Positions 33,210 through 46,328 are shown, counted from the stretch's first letter. The stretch: 64,000 bases of DNA from Spizellomyces punctatus DAOM BR117 (GCF_000182565.1 NW_015971547.1:415339-479338); one strand, 5' to 3'. The notes: generated by a model not told the origin, from the sequence alone. Program-made: numbers and translations.

Positions 33210-34574
33210 ATGGCAGCTGTCGCTGCCATATCTACCTTTGCCGCCTGTCAGACTGTGGGACATCCAGACAACCCGCATCCTACCTACAAGACACCCTTGC
33301 AGCAGCAGCAGCAGCAGGACTTGAAGAAGGAAACACCCTCCATGTCCAAGGAAAAGGACAGGAGCTTGCAGCTAAAGGAACGGCAAGCAAAAGTCTTGTG
33401 TAAGGCGTTGCAAGGGATACAGGACCAAGAGGATTGGTATACAGCCGATCGGCGGAGAAAGGCTGAGCACGCTCTTCCAGCTGTCGGCGGTGAAGCGTCT
33501 TGGAAGGCAGAGGGGGCACAGGCTGGGCAGTGCGATGCACCCAAGGAAACAGTTTTTGCAGCGGTCCCCGAAACCGAGACCATTGAATCGAAACAACAGC
33601 AGCAAACTCAGAGCACGGAAGCGCAAAGGGTGTCTCAAAACGTTGGCCAACGACCGAATGAGAACCACTGTCAAACGTCACATCGCAGTGGCGATAATGC
33701 AAAGCACCAAAAAGCAGATAGACAGCAGACGGTAGCGCCTACGGTAGCTCATCGGCAACAACCGGTATCTCCTCGATCCCAGCAAACTCTTCAGTGTCCT
33801 CGTCCCCAACGCCACGCACCGCAATCGCAGCAACGGCTATCACCCAACACAGCGCTTTTCCATCCTCAACCCCAACGACTCCAGCATCCGCAGAGAAATC
33901 ATCTGTACCCGTTTCTCCCCGCCAATCACCCGCAACAGACAATGCATCATTCACATCAGCATCAACCGCATTCACACCAGCATACACAATCCAATCTCAA
34001 TCATCACAATGCTCACCAGTCCATGCCCACAAATCGTCCACAATCAACACCGCCTACACCTCGCAAACCGCTGGTCACGATCGGCTTCAACCCAACTTAC
34101 ACCCACCCGACCACATCATCAAGTGCACCATCGCAAACCACCAGACTTCCTGGATATACAGACACTGAACCTCCTCCAGATCCCTACGATAGCGGGCTAG
34201 AAATGCCTAGAAAACAACAACCGGTTCATCGCCGCACGCCCTCTTCAACTCAACACAGTCAACCGCGAAAGCCAGCATCTGCACCCGCCCGCCCGCACCG
34301 TCTCGTCCCACGTCGGACTTTTCCCATGGCGTCATGGACGACGACTATTGACTATTATGCACGACGTAGCGACTCTCCATTTCAATGCGATCCAAGAGGA
34401 ACTGTGAATTTTGCAGATCCTCCTGAGAGGCGTTCTAGACAAGATCTCAGAGACGATATGGGCAAGAATGAACTCGATGGTCCTCCTGATCTTGAATCCT
34501 CGTTTGAAGAGTCTGATGAATCCGAGGAGGGGAGGCACAAAAAGTGGAAATGGTTTGGATGGGCATTTGGCTGA
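33210..34574 (+). CDS. Long disordered Gln/His/Pro-rich protein
   Basis: A single 454-codon frame is open throughout, which is very unlikely by chance. After a short Ala-rich start come a poly-Gln run, a Lys/Glu-rich helical part (LQLKERQAKVLCKALQGIQ), then about 200 residues dominated by Gln, His, Pro and Ser. The C-terminus changes to charged sequence (LESSFEESDESEEGRHKK) and ends in an aromatic tag, KWKWFGWAFG. There are no membrane segments or known domains. Such composition suits a nuclear or RNA-granule regulatory protein, but this is inference. An overlapping +1 frame is open from 33722 to 34168 with Ser/Thr/Pro-rich, protein-like sequence, so the exon structure could be more complex than one exon. 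Confidence 0.6.
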   Translation: MAAVAAISTFAACQTVGHPDNPHPTYKTPLQQQQQQDLKKETPSMSKEKDRSLQLKERQAKVLCKALQGIQDQEDWYTADRRRKAEHALPAVGGEASWKAEGAQAGQCDAPKETVFAAVPETETIESKQQQQTQSTEAQRVSQNVGQRPNENHCQTSHRSGDNAKHQKADRQQTVAPTVAHRQQPVSPRSQQTLQCPRPQRHAPQSQQRLSPNTALFHPQPQRLQHPQRNHLYPFLPANHPQQTMHHSHQHQPHSHQHTQSNLNHHNAHQSMPTNRPQSTPPTPRKPLVTIGFNPTYTHPTTSSSAPSQTTRLPGYTDTEPPPDPYDSGLEMPRKQQPVHRRTPSSTQHSQPRKPASAPARPHRLVPRRTFPMASWTTTIDYYARRSDSPFQCDPRGTVNFADPPERRSRQDLRDDMGKNELDGPPDLESSFEESDESEEGRHKKWKWFGWAFG

Positions 34575-35563
34575 TTGTTCAAGGTGGCCACCTTTTTTTT
34601 TCTTGTACAATACCTTGCAACTTTATTAATTTATATTATTGGTATGAGAGCTACATAAATATTGATTGGTTTTTAAATGGGCTGGCAATGGGCGTATCGC
34701 CTACCGTACTGTTCCACCAAAGGTAGAAACGCATCAAGATCGTTCGCACACGTGCATGCCTACATCGGCATTCAAAGCATGGGCCCATCTCATGGCTTTT
34801 GTACACTTTGGAAGCGGTCCTTGTGAAGTTGCATCTTTCCCTCATATCTGTAGAGGCAGGAAGGCAATAGCCGAATCTATTGAAAAAATCACAACTTGAT
34901 GCCCGAACATGTCCTCGAAATCACACTCGATTTGACATTTTCCAGTCCATTGTGATACCTTTTATGGCGAGATCCAATTATTGATGATACCTCCCTGGAT
35001 ACAAAGACAAACATGGTCTCCTTGGGCGGGTACAACCTTAAAACTCTAACAGCTGATGCGTTGACGCTAGACTTCAAAGTGGACAACTGACCAACTCTCC
35101 ATATATGAATCGTTCATGACGGCAAACCCATTTCAATATTTTTAAATACCATGAAAATAAGAATAAGAAAAACAAGTGTTGAAAAAAAGGACACAGCCTG
35201 AACTCGGTCATCTGACATAATCCGCTTACTTAACGCGCTATCCCCCAAATGACATCACGTCCGAATGGGTTTTTTGAAAAGGGGGCGCGCTTGATGATGG
35301 AAGGTTGCCATCATCACACCATTCCTTTGGAAATTGTTTATGTTGGTGGGATGGGATGGGATGGTGGAGGAGGGTATTTAAAAAGGAGCTTGAACTCCTT
35401 CCCCCCCATCCATTGTACTTTTGAGCTATCCTACTCTTGAATTACTATAAAACAGCGTTTTCTTTTTGACGGGCACATCTCTCGCCTAATCACACGAGTC
35501 CCGTTTATACATCAAATCTTGCACCATTGCAACCTGTCAAAAAGGTGAAAAGCAATCCGCGAC
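34575..35563. promoter_or_regulatory. Upstream region of the LEA-like gene
   Basis: This 0.99-kb stretch has no supported gene. Its right end carries GGGAT repeats (near 35349-35364) and a TATA-like TATTTAAA at 35375-35382, about 180 bp before the ATG. Confidence 0.45.
35375..35382 (+). promoter_or_regulatory. TATA-like box of the LEA-like gene
   Basis: TATTTAAA is followed by a pyrimidine-rich C tract (35400-35407) and the start codon 182 bp further on. Confidence 0.45.
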
Positions 35564-37224
35564 ATGGTGAACCAAAAACTTGCAGTAGCGCTATTGTTGT
35601 CTGGAGCGGCCATCGCTTCGTCTGATGCCTTCCGTTTGAGAGATGCTGGGTAAATATGCAGTCTTTGATGTCAGATTGTCATGCATGTCAATCTAACGCG
35701 GCAAATATTAGAATCGCCGTCTCGAATGCCATCCAAAACTTTGCAGTGATTCCCGGAGCTGCAGCCGAGAACGCAAAAGAAGAGGCATATCTTGCCGCAA
35801 AGGCCGCCGGTGATACCGCCAAGCATTCAGGAAGAGCTGCACGAGCCGCCGCTGGTGATATTCAAGACGCCATCTATGATACTGGTGCCTCGGCTGTCCA
35901 CGCTGTCGGAGATGCCGCCAAGGTTGTCAAAGACACGGCAGCAGGTGCGGCTGGGTATGCTGCTGGTACGGTCGAAGGTGCCTATGAGTACGCACGAGAT
36001 GCCGCCGGAAATGTAGTCGAAAAAACCAAGCGAGCTGCAGCCGATGCTATTGATACCACAAAGGAGAAGGCTGCCCAAGCCGCGGAGGCTGCCGAGGCAG
36101 TCATTGGCACAGCCAAAGTAAATGTAGAGGAGACCGTTGACGAAGCAAAAGCCAAAACAGAAAAAGGCTACGATAAGACCAAGCGTGCCGCATCGGAAGC
36201 ATACGACGCAACCAAGGAAAAGGCTGCACAAGTTCAGGACGCTGCGAAAGAAAAGGTAGACCAAGCCTATGAGGCGACCAAGGACAAGACTGCTCGCGGG
36301 TATGGGGCCGCAAAAGATACCGCTGTAGAGGCAGAAAACAAGGCATCGGGAGCATACGGTTCAGTGAAACAATCCGCTGAAGATGTGTACGATGCAACAA
36401 AGGAAAAAGCCGCCAACGTGTACGAATACGCCCGTGATAGTGCTCAACCTGTCGTGGACGCTATTGTCGGAACGGGTGCAGCAGCAGTTGGGACTGCCGC
36501 AGAACTTGGTAGCGAAGCAAAAGATGCAGTCGCCGGAGGTGCTGCCTACGTAGTTGACACAGCCAGAGAGGCTCGCGATTCGGTGGTACGTAACGCCCAA
36601 CATGCTGCGAACGTCGCCCAGGAAAAGGGTCAAGAAGCCGTCAATGCTGCCAGTCAAGCCGGTCGTCGTGCTTACGAGGCTGCAGAGGAGATACCCGTGA
36701 AAATAACTCGCTCTCGTCCCGCCCGCCAAGCCAGACAAGCAGCCGATGATGTGAATGCCCGAGTACAAGATGCCAAAGCTCGTGTTAACAGCGCCGCGGA
36801 AGGAGTTGCAAACACGGCTGGTGAAACCGCTCAAAACGTCAAAGCTCGCGCTTACGAAGCCAAGAACGCCGCTCAACGCCGTGCAGAGGAAGCAACCAAC
36901 TACGTCCAAGATAAAGCCAAGGACGCTTCTCAGTATGTAAAGGATGAACGTGACGGAGCCATTGCTAAAGCCAAGGGAGCCGCTGAGCAAGCCCGTGGAT
37001 GGGCAGAGAGCGGTCAACGACGTCGCGCCGTCGAGGAAGCCAAACTCGCTGGTGAAAAGGCTCAGGAGAGTGCTGAACATCTTGGTGAGGCTGCCAAGGA
37101 AGCGGTTGGTGCTGGAGAGGGAGCTCCATCCACTTATGAGAGACTCAAGGTGTTTTTGGATGAGAATGTTGCAAAGCCAGTGCGAAGAATGAGTGGGGCT
37201 GGGATTGGTGGGAATGATTTATAA
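35564..37224 (+). CDS. Secreted LEA-like/apolipoprotein-like repeat protein
   Basis: Two exons (intron 35650-35711) encode 532 residues. A signal peptide (KLAVALLLSGAAIASSDA) is followed by a nearly continuous Ala/Lys/Glu-rich amphipathic helix built from degenerate 11-residue-type repeats such as YDATKEKAAQVQDAAKEKVD and YEATKDKTARGYGAAKDTAV. This is the style of group 3 LEA proteins and apolipoprotein A/E-like helices, which protect proteins or membranes during drying or bind lipid surfaces. A helix-breaking RRMSGAGIGG segment ends it. Secretion is unusual for LEA proteins, so a cell-wall, ER or lipid-related function is possible. Strong purine bias produces many long shadow frames on both strands. 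Function is inference from composition. Confidence 0.82.
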
Positions 37225-37501
37225 AGTTGTGGGAGGTAGATGGGAGCTGCGTTGGGGGGAATATAGTTCTTGTCTTTGGACTGTCTTTAAGACTGTATAT
37301 TATTTCTTGGTGTGAACAGTGATTTCCATTTGCAAGTACAGTCGCAGTGCACATTTCCTTTTCGACATTTTGCCAAGCTTCGGTATGACGATCGTTCAAA
37401 GGTCCGTCAGGGCACTTTCCCAAAGCATTTGTAGGGATGCCACTATTATTATCTATTAATTTAATCAATAATCCAACAAGATATAACCTAATAAATGCCC
37501 A

Positions 37502-40500
37502 TCATCCGCTCTCGGCAGCCCTTCTCTCCGCTATATCCCTTTCCTTATCTTTTTTATCCCCGCTCCACAATGTCGACCCACCCCACCGCTCATCAACCCA
37601 AGTTTTTACATGTTTAATTCTCTCCTGAGCAAAGTCCAAATCCCTGTAAATACATCGGATCGCTTCCCCAACGCCATCCTCTTTTTGCAATCGTTCCCCA
37701 ACGACCCGGGCACGTTGTTGCATCTTGGTATCAGTGACGAGTGTCTCGAGTGCTGACGATAGTTTATTTACGCTCAATTTCCGTAGCGTGACACCCACTC
37801 CCAGATCAGATATCCGGTCCGCCCAAAAGAATTGATCACCGAAAAAGGGGTGAATAGACATTGGTATTCCAGCGCGGAGTGTTGCGGCTGTTGTTCCAGC
37901 CCCTCCATGGTGGATAGCAGCCGTGCAGAGGGGAAAGAGGAATGAATGGGGTGCGGGTTTGGTAAGTGGATAGATTTGGGGTGGGTATGTGATAGGTTCG
38001 GACGGTGTTGAAGTGGCAAGACGACCTGACCATCCTTTAGAAAGGATAGCCCGTACATTGGACTTTAAAACCGCAGATATAATCGTCCGAGTCATTTCGT
38101 CTGGGTCGCTGACAACGATACTACCAAATCCGATATACACAACCGGCATTCCCTTGCTTTCCTCTAAAAACTGTCGTAGATCCTCTGGTGGAGTCCAGTC
38201 CGGGTCGGAATCATCGAGAAACCAGTACCCCGTGGTGTGAATCCAATCTTGCCAGTCGGGTGGGGGTGGGACAACGGTGGGGCTGAAGCTGTAGAGAAAG
38301 GGGATTTTATGGTCGTTGAGAGTGCCTAGTTGGATAGGCGGCTATTTTAGGAAAGTCGTTCATGAGCTCTTCGGCGATACTTTCAGTAAGTACAAAGTAC
38401 ACCAAAAAGTGAACTTACCCTCCCCAACGTTTTCCTCCGAAACCGATTCACTTGCCCACTCACTCCCCTCCACAACAACCCCTCGATCATAACATGTGTC
38501 ATCCAATTATAGCTTCCTCCCAATCCTCCCAACCCTTTCCGCTTGCGATCTGGAACGGCAAAAGGATGTGGATAGTACCGCGTACGTGTCCATGGCATTG
38601 GGAAGGCGGCAAAGTAGGGAATCTGAAGATGCTCGGCAATATGGAGACCGGCCATGGCGGTTGGTGATTCGATTAGGAGGTTGGTGTCCTTGCAGGCTTC
38701 GTAGGCTGATAGGAGGAGCTCGTCTACCCAGCCACGAAACTAGTGTTCAGGACATAAACAGTAAGTTCCATCTGTTACCAGCATCAGCAACTACAGATTA
38801 CCAGAACCTACCTTTGACACAGCCTCCCTCAGAAACCCAACCGTAAACATCCCATTTTCCACACACAGCCGCATTAACTCTGCAGGATTGCCTTTGACTT
38901 CCCGAAACTCGATGCCAAATCCTTCAATCCAGTCCTTATATTCAGAGTGCGTCGCAATACGAACAGTGTGACCGTCCGTCTGCAAACGGAGGCCCAGAGC
39001 AATGTAAGGTTGAACGTCTCCACGAGTCCCAATCGTGAGTAGTGTGATGTGAAGAGCGGCAGGGACGGGTGGATCTATATTTAATAAATATGTTAGTAAG
39101 CATATATAAGTAATTGCACACAGATACACGATGCACGCACTGTAAAGTTCCGAAGGCCGAACATGGGAGTCGCTTCTCTCGATATCGTCCAAAATCGAGG
39201 CTTGATGTCTGCCATATCAGTGTTAAAATAAATGATTCCTCCAGATCTAGCAGGAACAGGAAAAGTAAATCACCTTAACGGACTCAAAGCTCGTTCTACC
39301 CCTTTCGTGTCCGCACAGTCCATTTCTCGAAGACAGCGTCCCAACACCTCGAGACACCTACTTCTCACATCCGGCGAATGAAACTCGCACAGAAATACAT
39401 CCCCGGCTCGTGTAGTAATCCTGAGTCGCCATCCAAAACCTGGTGCTTCCAAGACGTCTACAATATCAATTAGGGGAACAAGTAATCGGGTTCGGATGCC
39501 GACTCGTTTTGATTTGAAGCAGAGGTGATTGGAGGAGATGTAAAGTTTGCCGAGGCGTGGGACGGTCCGATGTAGAGAGCAGTGGTAGGCTGGAAACATG
39601 ATCGTAAAGTTTGAGTCATCGTAGAGAAATTATCACCCAAATATACAACCACCTACATGCAATGAGTTGTTCTGAATCGGGTAACGCAAAAGTTTTCCTA
39701 AACTCATCAGCCTTTATCTCCTTGTGCTGCTGCTGCTTTTGTGTCGGCTGCGACGGCTGCGATCCCCCTATACCCGAAACGACGCTCATGTCCCTCAAAA
39801 CACCAGCATCCGACCTAGTTTTCCGATGGCCCAACTTTCTTCTCCAGCCGCTTGCCGGTCGAGATGGCCCTTCCCCTCCAGACTGACCAAACTCCGACGC
39901 AGAGGTAGAGGACATGGACGAACGCGAAGGGTGTGACGAAGAATCCGTTGCATCTCCATCTTCTGATATTCTTTGTCGCGGGCTGTCACTTTCGGACGTG
40001 GGGCTTCCGGACTGGGGATGCTCACTTTGAGTCCGGCGGTGATGACTATTGGATGGAGTTTCCGCGGCAGGGGGAAGGAGGGCCATACTGCCTGTTGGAG
40101 TTGGTAGACCGGATCGGCTTGACACGTCGGCTGGCTTTAAGGGAAGGGCCGAGGTGGCTGTTGTATCGTACATGCTTTTACGACGGGGGTTCGAAGGACG
40201 TGTGGGTGAGGAACGTTGCGGCTGCCAAAGATCTATCAGCGTCGAGTAAGCGTAAGGGAGATTGTTGAAGTAGGCAAAGAAATACTGTTGCAATCAAGGA
40301 AGACAATTAGGTTTGTTGTATTCATCCATTAGAAACACATTAGGGCATTGTACCTCTTCTGCCAACGCTGATTCGTCATCCACAACCTTAATCCTCAATG
40401 AGTCAGTGACAGATGATGATCCGCTCAGTTCAAGTTCCGTAATGTTAGCAAAAGGAAGGACAATCTGCAAGTTCAAGGGGAGAATGGAACAATGAATCCC

Positions 40501-42269
40501 GACACACCCGCCTTTACGAATTCAACCTCACGGCTTACCCGAACGTCATCTCCCTCATTCCTGGCCCTGACCATAGACGCCTTCAGTGCCTTCATCCACT
40601 CCTCTCTGGCAGTTTCTGTGTCCGCCTTGAAGCGGTACTTTTTGTCCCTGGTCACAATACTAAAGCCCCTCTGATGCTGCTTGGACTTTTGGACATCGAC
40701 TACGTTCTTTAGATTCACTCTTCCGAGCGGATAATAGAGGTTCGTCGAATTACGGTAGAAACTCAGTGTATCGTCCTTGAGAACAAACCAAAAAGTTGCG
40801 GAGCCTTTTCGTGGTGCTTTTGCTCGTTTTCTGAGGAAGCCCGAATGCTGAATTGATCCGTATTCTCGAGGCAGACTTGCATAAAAGCATATATGACTGT
40901 CCGTCATGTATATATTTCCTTTCAGGAGAACAGAGCGAACGAGCCAGCAGGCGAATTCACCACGATATGGTTCGGTTTCCGGTAATTCAAATGCGATCTG
41001 GAGTTTTTCAGCGATTGTCAAGTTGGCCGTAGATTGCCCTGCAGGTGTCAGTACAGGCGAGCTATCCTCCCCATCGCTCTCGCCAGAACTTTGTGAAAAG
41101 ATGTCGCCATCTGTATCGGGTGTGTTTTCCGGTTCCGCCAGCGCATCCGTGGCTTCGAGGAAGAGAGAATGGATGGAAGATCTGTCGTCGGCCACTACAT
41201 GCACATGACACCGGAATGTTATGCCCTCATGGGAGGTAGTCTCGATGCTGATATTGCCAACTTACAGTGATCAGACCCCATGTGGTCTCCGGATGCCGGC
41301 GTCAAATCCGGATCATTCTCAACTTTCTTTAATGATGATATCGTAGATCTAGATCAACAATTCTGACGCTCTCAAGTTGAAACATCTTGGTTCACTCACC
41401 AACGCCGCGGTCACCAAATGCAATACAGGATTGTTAACTGCCTCTGCTTCGGAGGAGCTTCCTGCACCGGCGGGACCACGTCCACCAAACCAAGAGAACA
41501 TGTCTGCAAACTGATGTGATAACTTTTTTGCAAGTCGTCTCGATTTGCCTCTCGGCTTTGTTTTTCGCTTTGTCTTCTTTTTTGTTCTCTGCTTGCCGTC
41601 GGAGTTGCCGCTGTCGTCCCCGCTGCCAAGACTGTTTGGGTCGGACTCAGAGTCCAGCTCTGCATCGGCGACCCATTCGTCAGTGTCGGAGAATGAATCT
41701 ACGAATCGAACCACGCGATTGTCTTTTGAGGGCAACGATGGGGTACTAAATTGGGGGCATTGATCAGGAGCATCCGGGAGACATTTTGCTTGCTGATGTT
41801 GATCGTCCTTGATCAGGATGGATGTCCATTGCTCTGTTTGTTCAGATGACCTATCAATCCGTTTTATCGGAGTCGTATTTCGTCTTTGGAGCTTCTTCCA
41901 CAGGCCCGTTTTGGACTTTTCGTCAGTGTATTTTGTCCTGGGGGGAGACGAACTCAGGGTGCCGTCTTCGACAGAAGGTACATTCACTACAGCCAAATCC
42001 AATACATCCAATACGGCCGGAGCGGAAGTAGGCCCGGGATACGTCTTGGGAAAAATATCAGAGTTTGGTCGTATCCGTAATAGTTTACGCAATCGACTTT
42101 GCTTTTTCTTTTCACTATCCTGCTGAATTCTCACAGTTTCGATATCTGTGGTGCTTGTTGAGGTGCGACTTTCCTCCTGCCCAACGACGGTCAGCGGGAA
42201 GTGGTTTGACTGGGATGTGACCTTTTCCCCTTGGTCAATCCTACTATCTTGTACATTTATCATGACCAT
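37502..42269 (-). CDS. ATG26: UDP-glucose:sterol glucosyltransferase (Atg26/UGT51 type)
   Basis: Ten exons encode about 1377 residues. The enzyme transfers glucose from UDP-glucose to membrane sterols; in some fungi it is needed for pexophagy. Order: a 350-residue Ser-rich, basic N-terminus; a GRAM domain from about 372 ([20 protein letters not shown]) with an inserted PH domain (427-520, [19 protein letters not shown]); a second GRAM (about 770-840, [19 protein letters not shown]); the GT28 N-lobe (about 910, [19 protein letters not shown]); and the nucleotide-binding lobe with [20 protein letters not shown] (about 1245) and [12 protein letters not shown]. Introns: 41327-41399, 41195-41265, 40465-40538, 40285-40353, 39590-39656, 39209-39273, 39075-39140, 38740-38811, 38342-38418. 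The GRAM-PH-GRAM-GT order is the fungal signature. The start at 42269 is the first ATG. Confidence 0.94.
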
Positions 42270-42939
42270 TAGATCCGCTAGAATTTAATGGAATATTCGT
42301 TCATCGTTGTGCTTAAATGGGCATTTTAAAAATACATAAAAGAAAATATCGGGAGAATGGAAGAAACGACAAGCAAAACTGCGAATCTCCGACAAGATGA
42401 CACATTCCAGCCGTTGGGGAAAGCGGCTCTCATGTGTTCAAAAATTGCCCTTTTTAATAAAAAATGTTTTGTTTTTGCAATAGGCGGGATTCGAACTCTC
42501 ATTATAGTCACGTGTTAGATAGCTTACTGCAGAAGCATTTTCAAACTGCATTTCCAGATGGCAGATGCAGGCCATTTACTACGGGCAGAGAGATGTTCCA
42601 GAATTGAATGTAGTATTCTTGTGTTGCTTGGAAATGCCAATGCTCAATAGTGTACGCTCATTTGCTCACAAACAAGGCCGTTTCAATCCTTTGGTCGACA
42701 CTCTCGCAAAGCCCTCGAGCGACCTGTAGTCCATGTCTTTGCACGCATTCCTGATGAACAACAGTATTGACATTAAAAAAGAATGATACGAAATAATTGC
42801 TAGACGCAGGACGACAAGGTATCGTTCCGTACAATATTTGTCCGGAGAGTTGGACAAGTGCAAGCCTCATCTGATTTGAAGCGCGTCTGCTCTCTTCAGC
42901 ATTTTCACCCGAAATCTTACATTCCTTTGGCAGGCGTTT
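42270..42939. promoter_or_regulatory. Divergent promoter region of the sterol glucosyltransferase and kinesin genes
   Basis: About 670 bp separate the two start codons. A CACGTG core lies near 42511. A short T-arm-like sequence nearby is not a tRNA. No other feature is supported. Confidence 0.5.
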
Positions 42940-45900
42940 ATGGCCAACGACGCATCGGGCACGGCGGCCATCACAGTCGCAGTTCGAGTCCGTCCGTTTT
43001 TTGAGGCTGCTGTGGATTCCACAGGCGATGTGGGGCTTCGAAGAATAGTGCAGGTCGTGGACGATCGCATCCTCGTTTTTGGTATATACAATTTCCGTTA
43101 GCACAGGAGGGCATTTCAGTTGGACACGCTCTCTATTCGATTCAGGATTGTGTATGCTCACGCTCTCCTACCTTGCATAGATCCCGTCGACCCAAACTCA
43201 CGAAACCAGACGCGGACATACAACCACGGCTCGCGTCGACACAAAGAGATCCGCTATGGTTTTGACAGGGTGTTCAACGAAACAGCCACGCAGCAAGAGG
43301 TCTACGAGGGTACAGCGCAACCTTTGATTGATGGCGTATTGAATGGATACAACGCGACAGTATTTGCGTACGGTGCGACGGGGTGTGGCAAGACGCATAC
43401 CATCACAGGAACACCCCAGGACCCGGGAATCATTTTCCTTACCATGCGGGAGCTCTTCCACCGCATCGACAATGCATCCTCGGAACAGCTCGTCGACTCT
43501 TCCTTGTCTTATCTAGAGGTGTACAATGAGACCATTCGCGATTTGCTTTGTCCATCTCCTTCGAACCAATCACTCGATGTTCGGGAAGATGACGGCAGCA
43601 ATCGGGTGGTGGTTGCAGGGTTAAGCGAACACCGACCAAAAAATGTGGATGATGTTATGCAGATGTTGATCAAGGGCAATGAGAATAGAACGCGGGCACC
43701 GACTGAAGCAAATGCCGTCAGTTCGCGAAGTCACGCCGTGCTGCAAATCCATATTCGACAGAGAGATAGAGCCGCTGGTGTTAACGCGAGCGTCAAGATG
43801 GCAACGCTGAGCATTATCGATCTTGCTGGAAGTGAGGTATGCGCACAATTCCGAAGGAATGATCTCCCATGAGCGGAGCTGTTTTATTGACAAGACTTCT
43901 AGCGTGCATCTGTAACAAAGAACAAAGGAGAGCGGTTACTTGAGGGTGCAAATATAAACAGGTTTGCTGCGCTTGTTTCAGTTTCTATCAGGACGCACAT
44001 ATCTCATGAATGAGTCCGTCATAGATCCCTGCTGGCACTCGGTAATTGCATTAATGCTTTATGCAGTGAGAGGCCCAACCACATTCCTTACAGGTTGGTG
44101 CACATCATTTCCAGGTAAACAGCAATATTCGATCAGCTAACGCGGCCGCTTGCATTAATAGAGACTCGAAGCTTACCCGCCTCCTCAAGTATTCACTTGG
44201 TGGGAATTGCCGAGTAGTCATGATCACCAATATCAGCCCCTCTAGTTTCCACTACGACGAAACGCACAACACATTAAAATACGCAAACCGCGCCAAAAAC
44301 ATCAAAACAAAAGTTGAACAGAATTCAATCGATGTTACGGCGCATTTGGCTCAATATCCGAAAATCATCTCAGAGCTGAAGGCGGAAGTTGAGGTTTTGA
44401 GGCAGCAGTTGGGAAAAGCCTCTAGAGATAGTTCAGGTGAAGAAAACGGCAAAGAACCGGGAATACGAACCGACATCTTCGAGATGATCATGCGGAAGGT
44501 GCAAAGAATATTCGATAAGATGGCAATAAAGGAGAGTGAGAGGTGTGAAGCTCTGGCTGAAGTGGAAAAGAATGAGCGAAAATTAAGCATTTTGAAAGCT
44601 ATTACCACGATACTGGATCAGAATGCAGCGAATGAAGACAGCCTTTCACTCTGCCGGCAACAGATCACATCCGTCATCGAAGCCACCCATGCTACAAACG
44701 TTGGACTCAGACATAATGCAAATCAGGCACGATTAGGCATCCTACGACATAACGCAGAAGTTGATAAGATTGAAAGAGGTGGCGGCGGCCAGAAGTTATC
44801 GACGGAGCAGCGGGAAACACTACGAGTCGAGATTCAACTTCTCAAACTCAGCGCTCAGAACGCTCTATTGATGAAACAAGTGGAGGCCTACCAAGGAGCA
44901 CTTGAGGATCAGTCTCGAACCGTAGTGGAGATAGTGGCAAAGAATGCTCAAATCATATCGGACCTGATGAGAATCACCCACACTGCCCGAGACTCAGACA
45001 TGATTGGTGAGGAAGTGGTGGCATTAGTTGAAGAGGTTGCACAGAATGCAAGTGGCGATTTGACAGGATTAGCTGGTCAAAATACGGAAGCCCCGACAGT
45101 GGACCTCGATTGGGATACCAGCTCGGAAACATCGGAACTGTCGGACGTTGAAAGTAGTGATTCTGAAGTGGAGAATAGTGATGGTGAGGAATCTGGGAGA
45201 CTGAGGCGTGCAAAACGACGAAATTCGTACCTGCACAAGGAGATGGAAGAAGTTGCGCGATCTTTTACCCCTGCTCCTCAAACACCCGCAGAAGAACCGT
45301 CACAGCACACGCCAGATAGAGATGCGGGACATGCAGTCACTCCAGCAACTGCAATAAAACTTTTGCCATCGAAGCAATATGTTGACGATGTCGATGCAAC
45401 TCCACAGGCTCACAAGCGGGGTGGAAGCCCCTCATTAGATTCCACTGCCAAGAAAGTGCGCGGGCGCGGTGATACCAAGCCGGAGCGAGATATTCGTTCT
45501 ACATCTACCACCCCCACCAGATTACATAGTAAGCTGCCAGAAGCGTTTGATGATGATGTAACTCCCCTTGCCCGACCCAAGAGATCAATACTGACCCCGG
45601 CTGAATTTGGAAAACCACCCCCGCCTCCGGCTTTTCGCACCGACAAAATGGATAGTCTCGGTGCAGATGAGCCGGATCACCATATTACGAACGAATCTCA
45701 TCAACATACAGGCGGACCTATACGTACCAGTCCGCATCGTAGATCGCGGCGACGAGCACGACAGTCACTTATTCCGGTGATGAAGACAGCAGGGAGAAGA
45801 GAAAGCATGCTTCCTCTACCTGCTGGAATTTTGGGCCGGGAAGGTGTTGATAATGATGCACGACGTGTGACGAGCTCCTGCCCGTCAGATAAGTTCCCTC

Positions 45901-46328
45901 CAGGCCCGATGGCACCGTCTCCGACAGCCACTACCTCTTCAATAGGATGCAGTCCTGGCAACAAAGCCAACCGCGCATCCGACACCAGCTCGAATGCCAG
46001 TCCCAGCACTAGGTCGCGCAACATCATAAAAGCTCGAAAAACACCACCACGGACCTCTATTGAGGACGAAGGCAAAGAAAACAGCAGCCAGTCAACAAGG
46101 CGCAGCACTCGCAATAAGCCTTCTCGCATATCGTTTGCACCGTCACCAACCACTCCCCGACCAACTGACATACTAACGGCTTCTTCGAATACTAGACGGC
46201 GACGCACTATGATTGTTCCGCCTAGCAATATACAAACGAGGTCCTCGACCAGGAGGAAAGCTTCTGGGGATGGGAGCCGGAGCCCGAGTAGTGGAGAGGA
46301 GAATGGGGTCAAGCCCAAGTGGAAATGA
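42940..46328 (+). CDS. Kinesin-8 family motor (Kip3/Klp5/Klp6/KIF18-like)
   Basis: Five exons encode about 1030 residues. The N-terminal motor has a P-loop [18 protein letters not shown] (about 112), switch [11 protein letters not shown], switch II DLAGSE and a neck [31 protein letters not shown] is typical of kinesin-8. These motors walk to microtubule plus ends and depolymerise them, controlling spindle length and organelle position. A coiled-coil stalk follows ([20 protein letters not shown]), then a disordered, Ser/Pro-rich and basic tail with several SP/TP sites, as expected for a phosphoregulated second microtubule-binding region. Introns: 43082-43180, 43837-43902, 43962-44024 and 44094-44161. 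It converges with a tubulin ligase gene 245 bp downstream. Family is firm; Kip3 orthology is likely. Confidence 0.93.

Noticed and set aside
36361-37080. 239-codon minus-strand ORF with hydrophobic, Cys-rich residues
   Set aside because: It is antisense to the LEA-like repeats; Ala/Lys/Glu codons read backwards give Cys, Leu and Phe.
42480-42530. tRNA-like sequence on the minus strand with a GTTCGAATCCC T-loop
   Set aside because: The T-stem has mismatches and no matching acceptor, D or anticodon stems can be drawn, so it is at most a tRNA relic.
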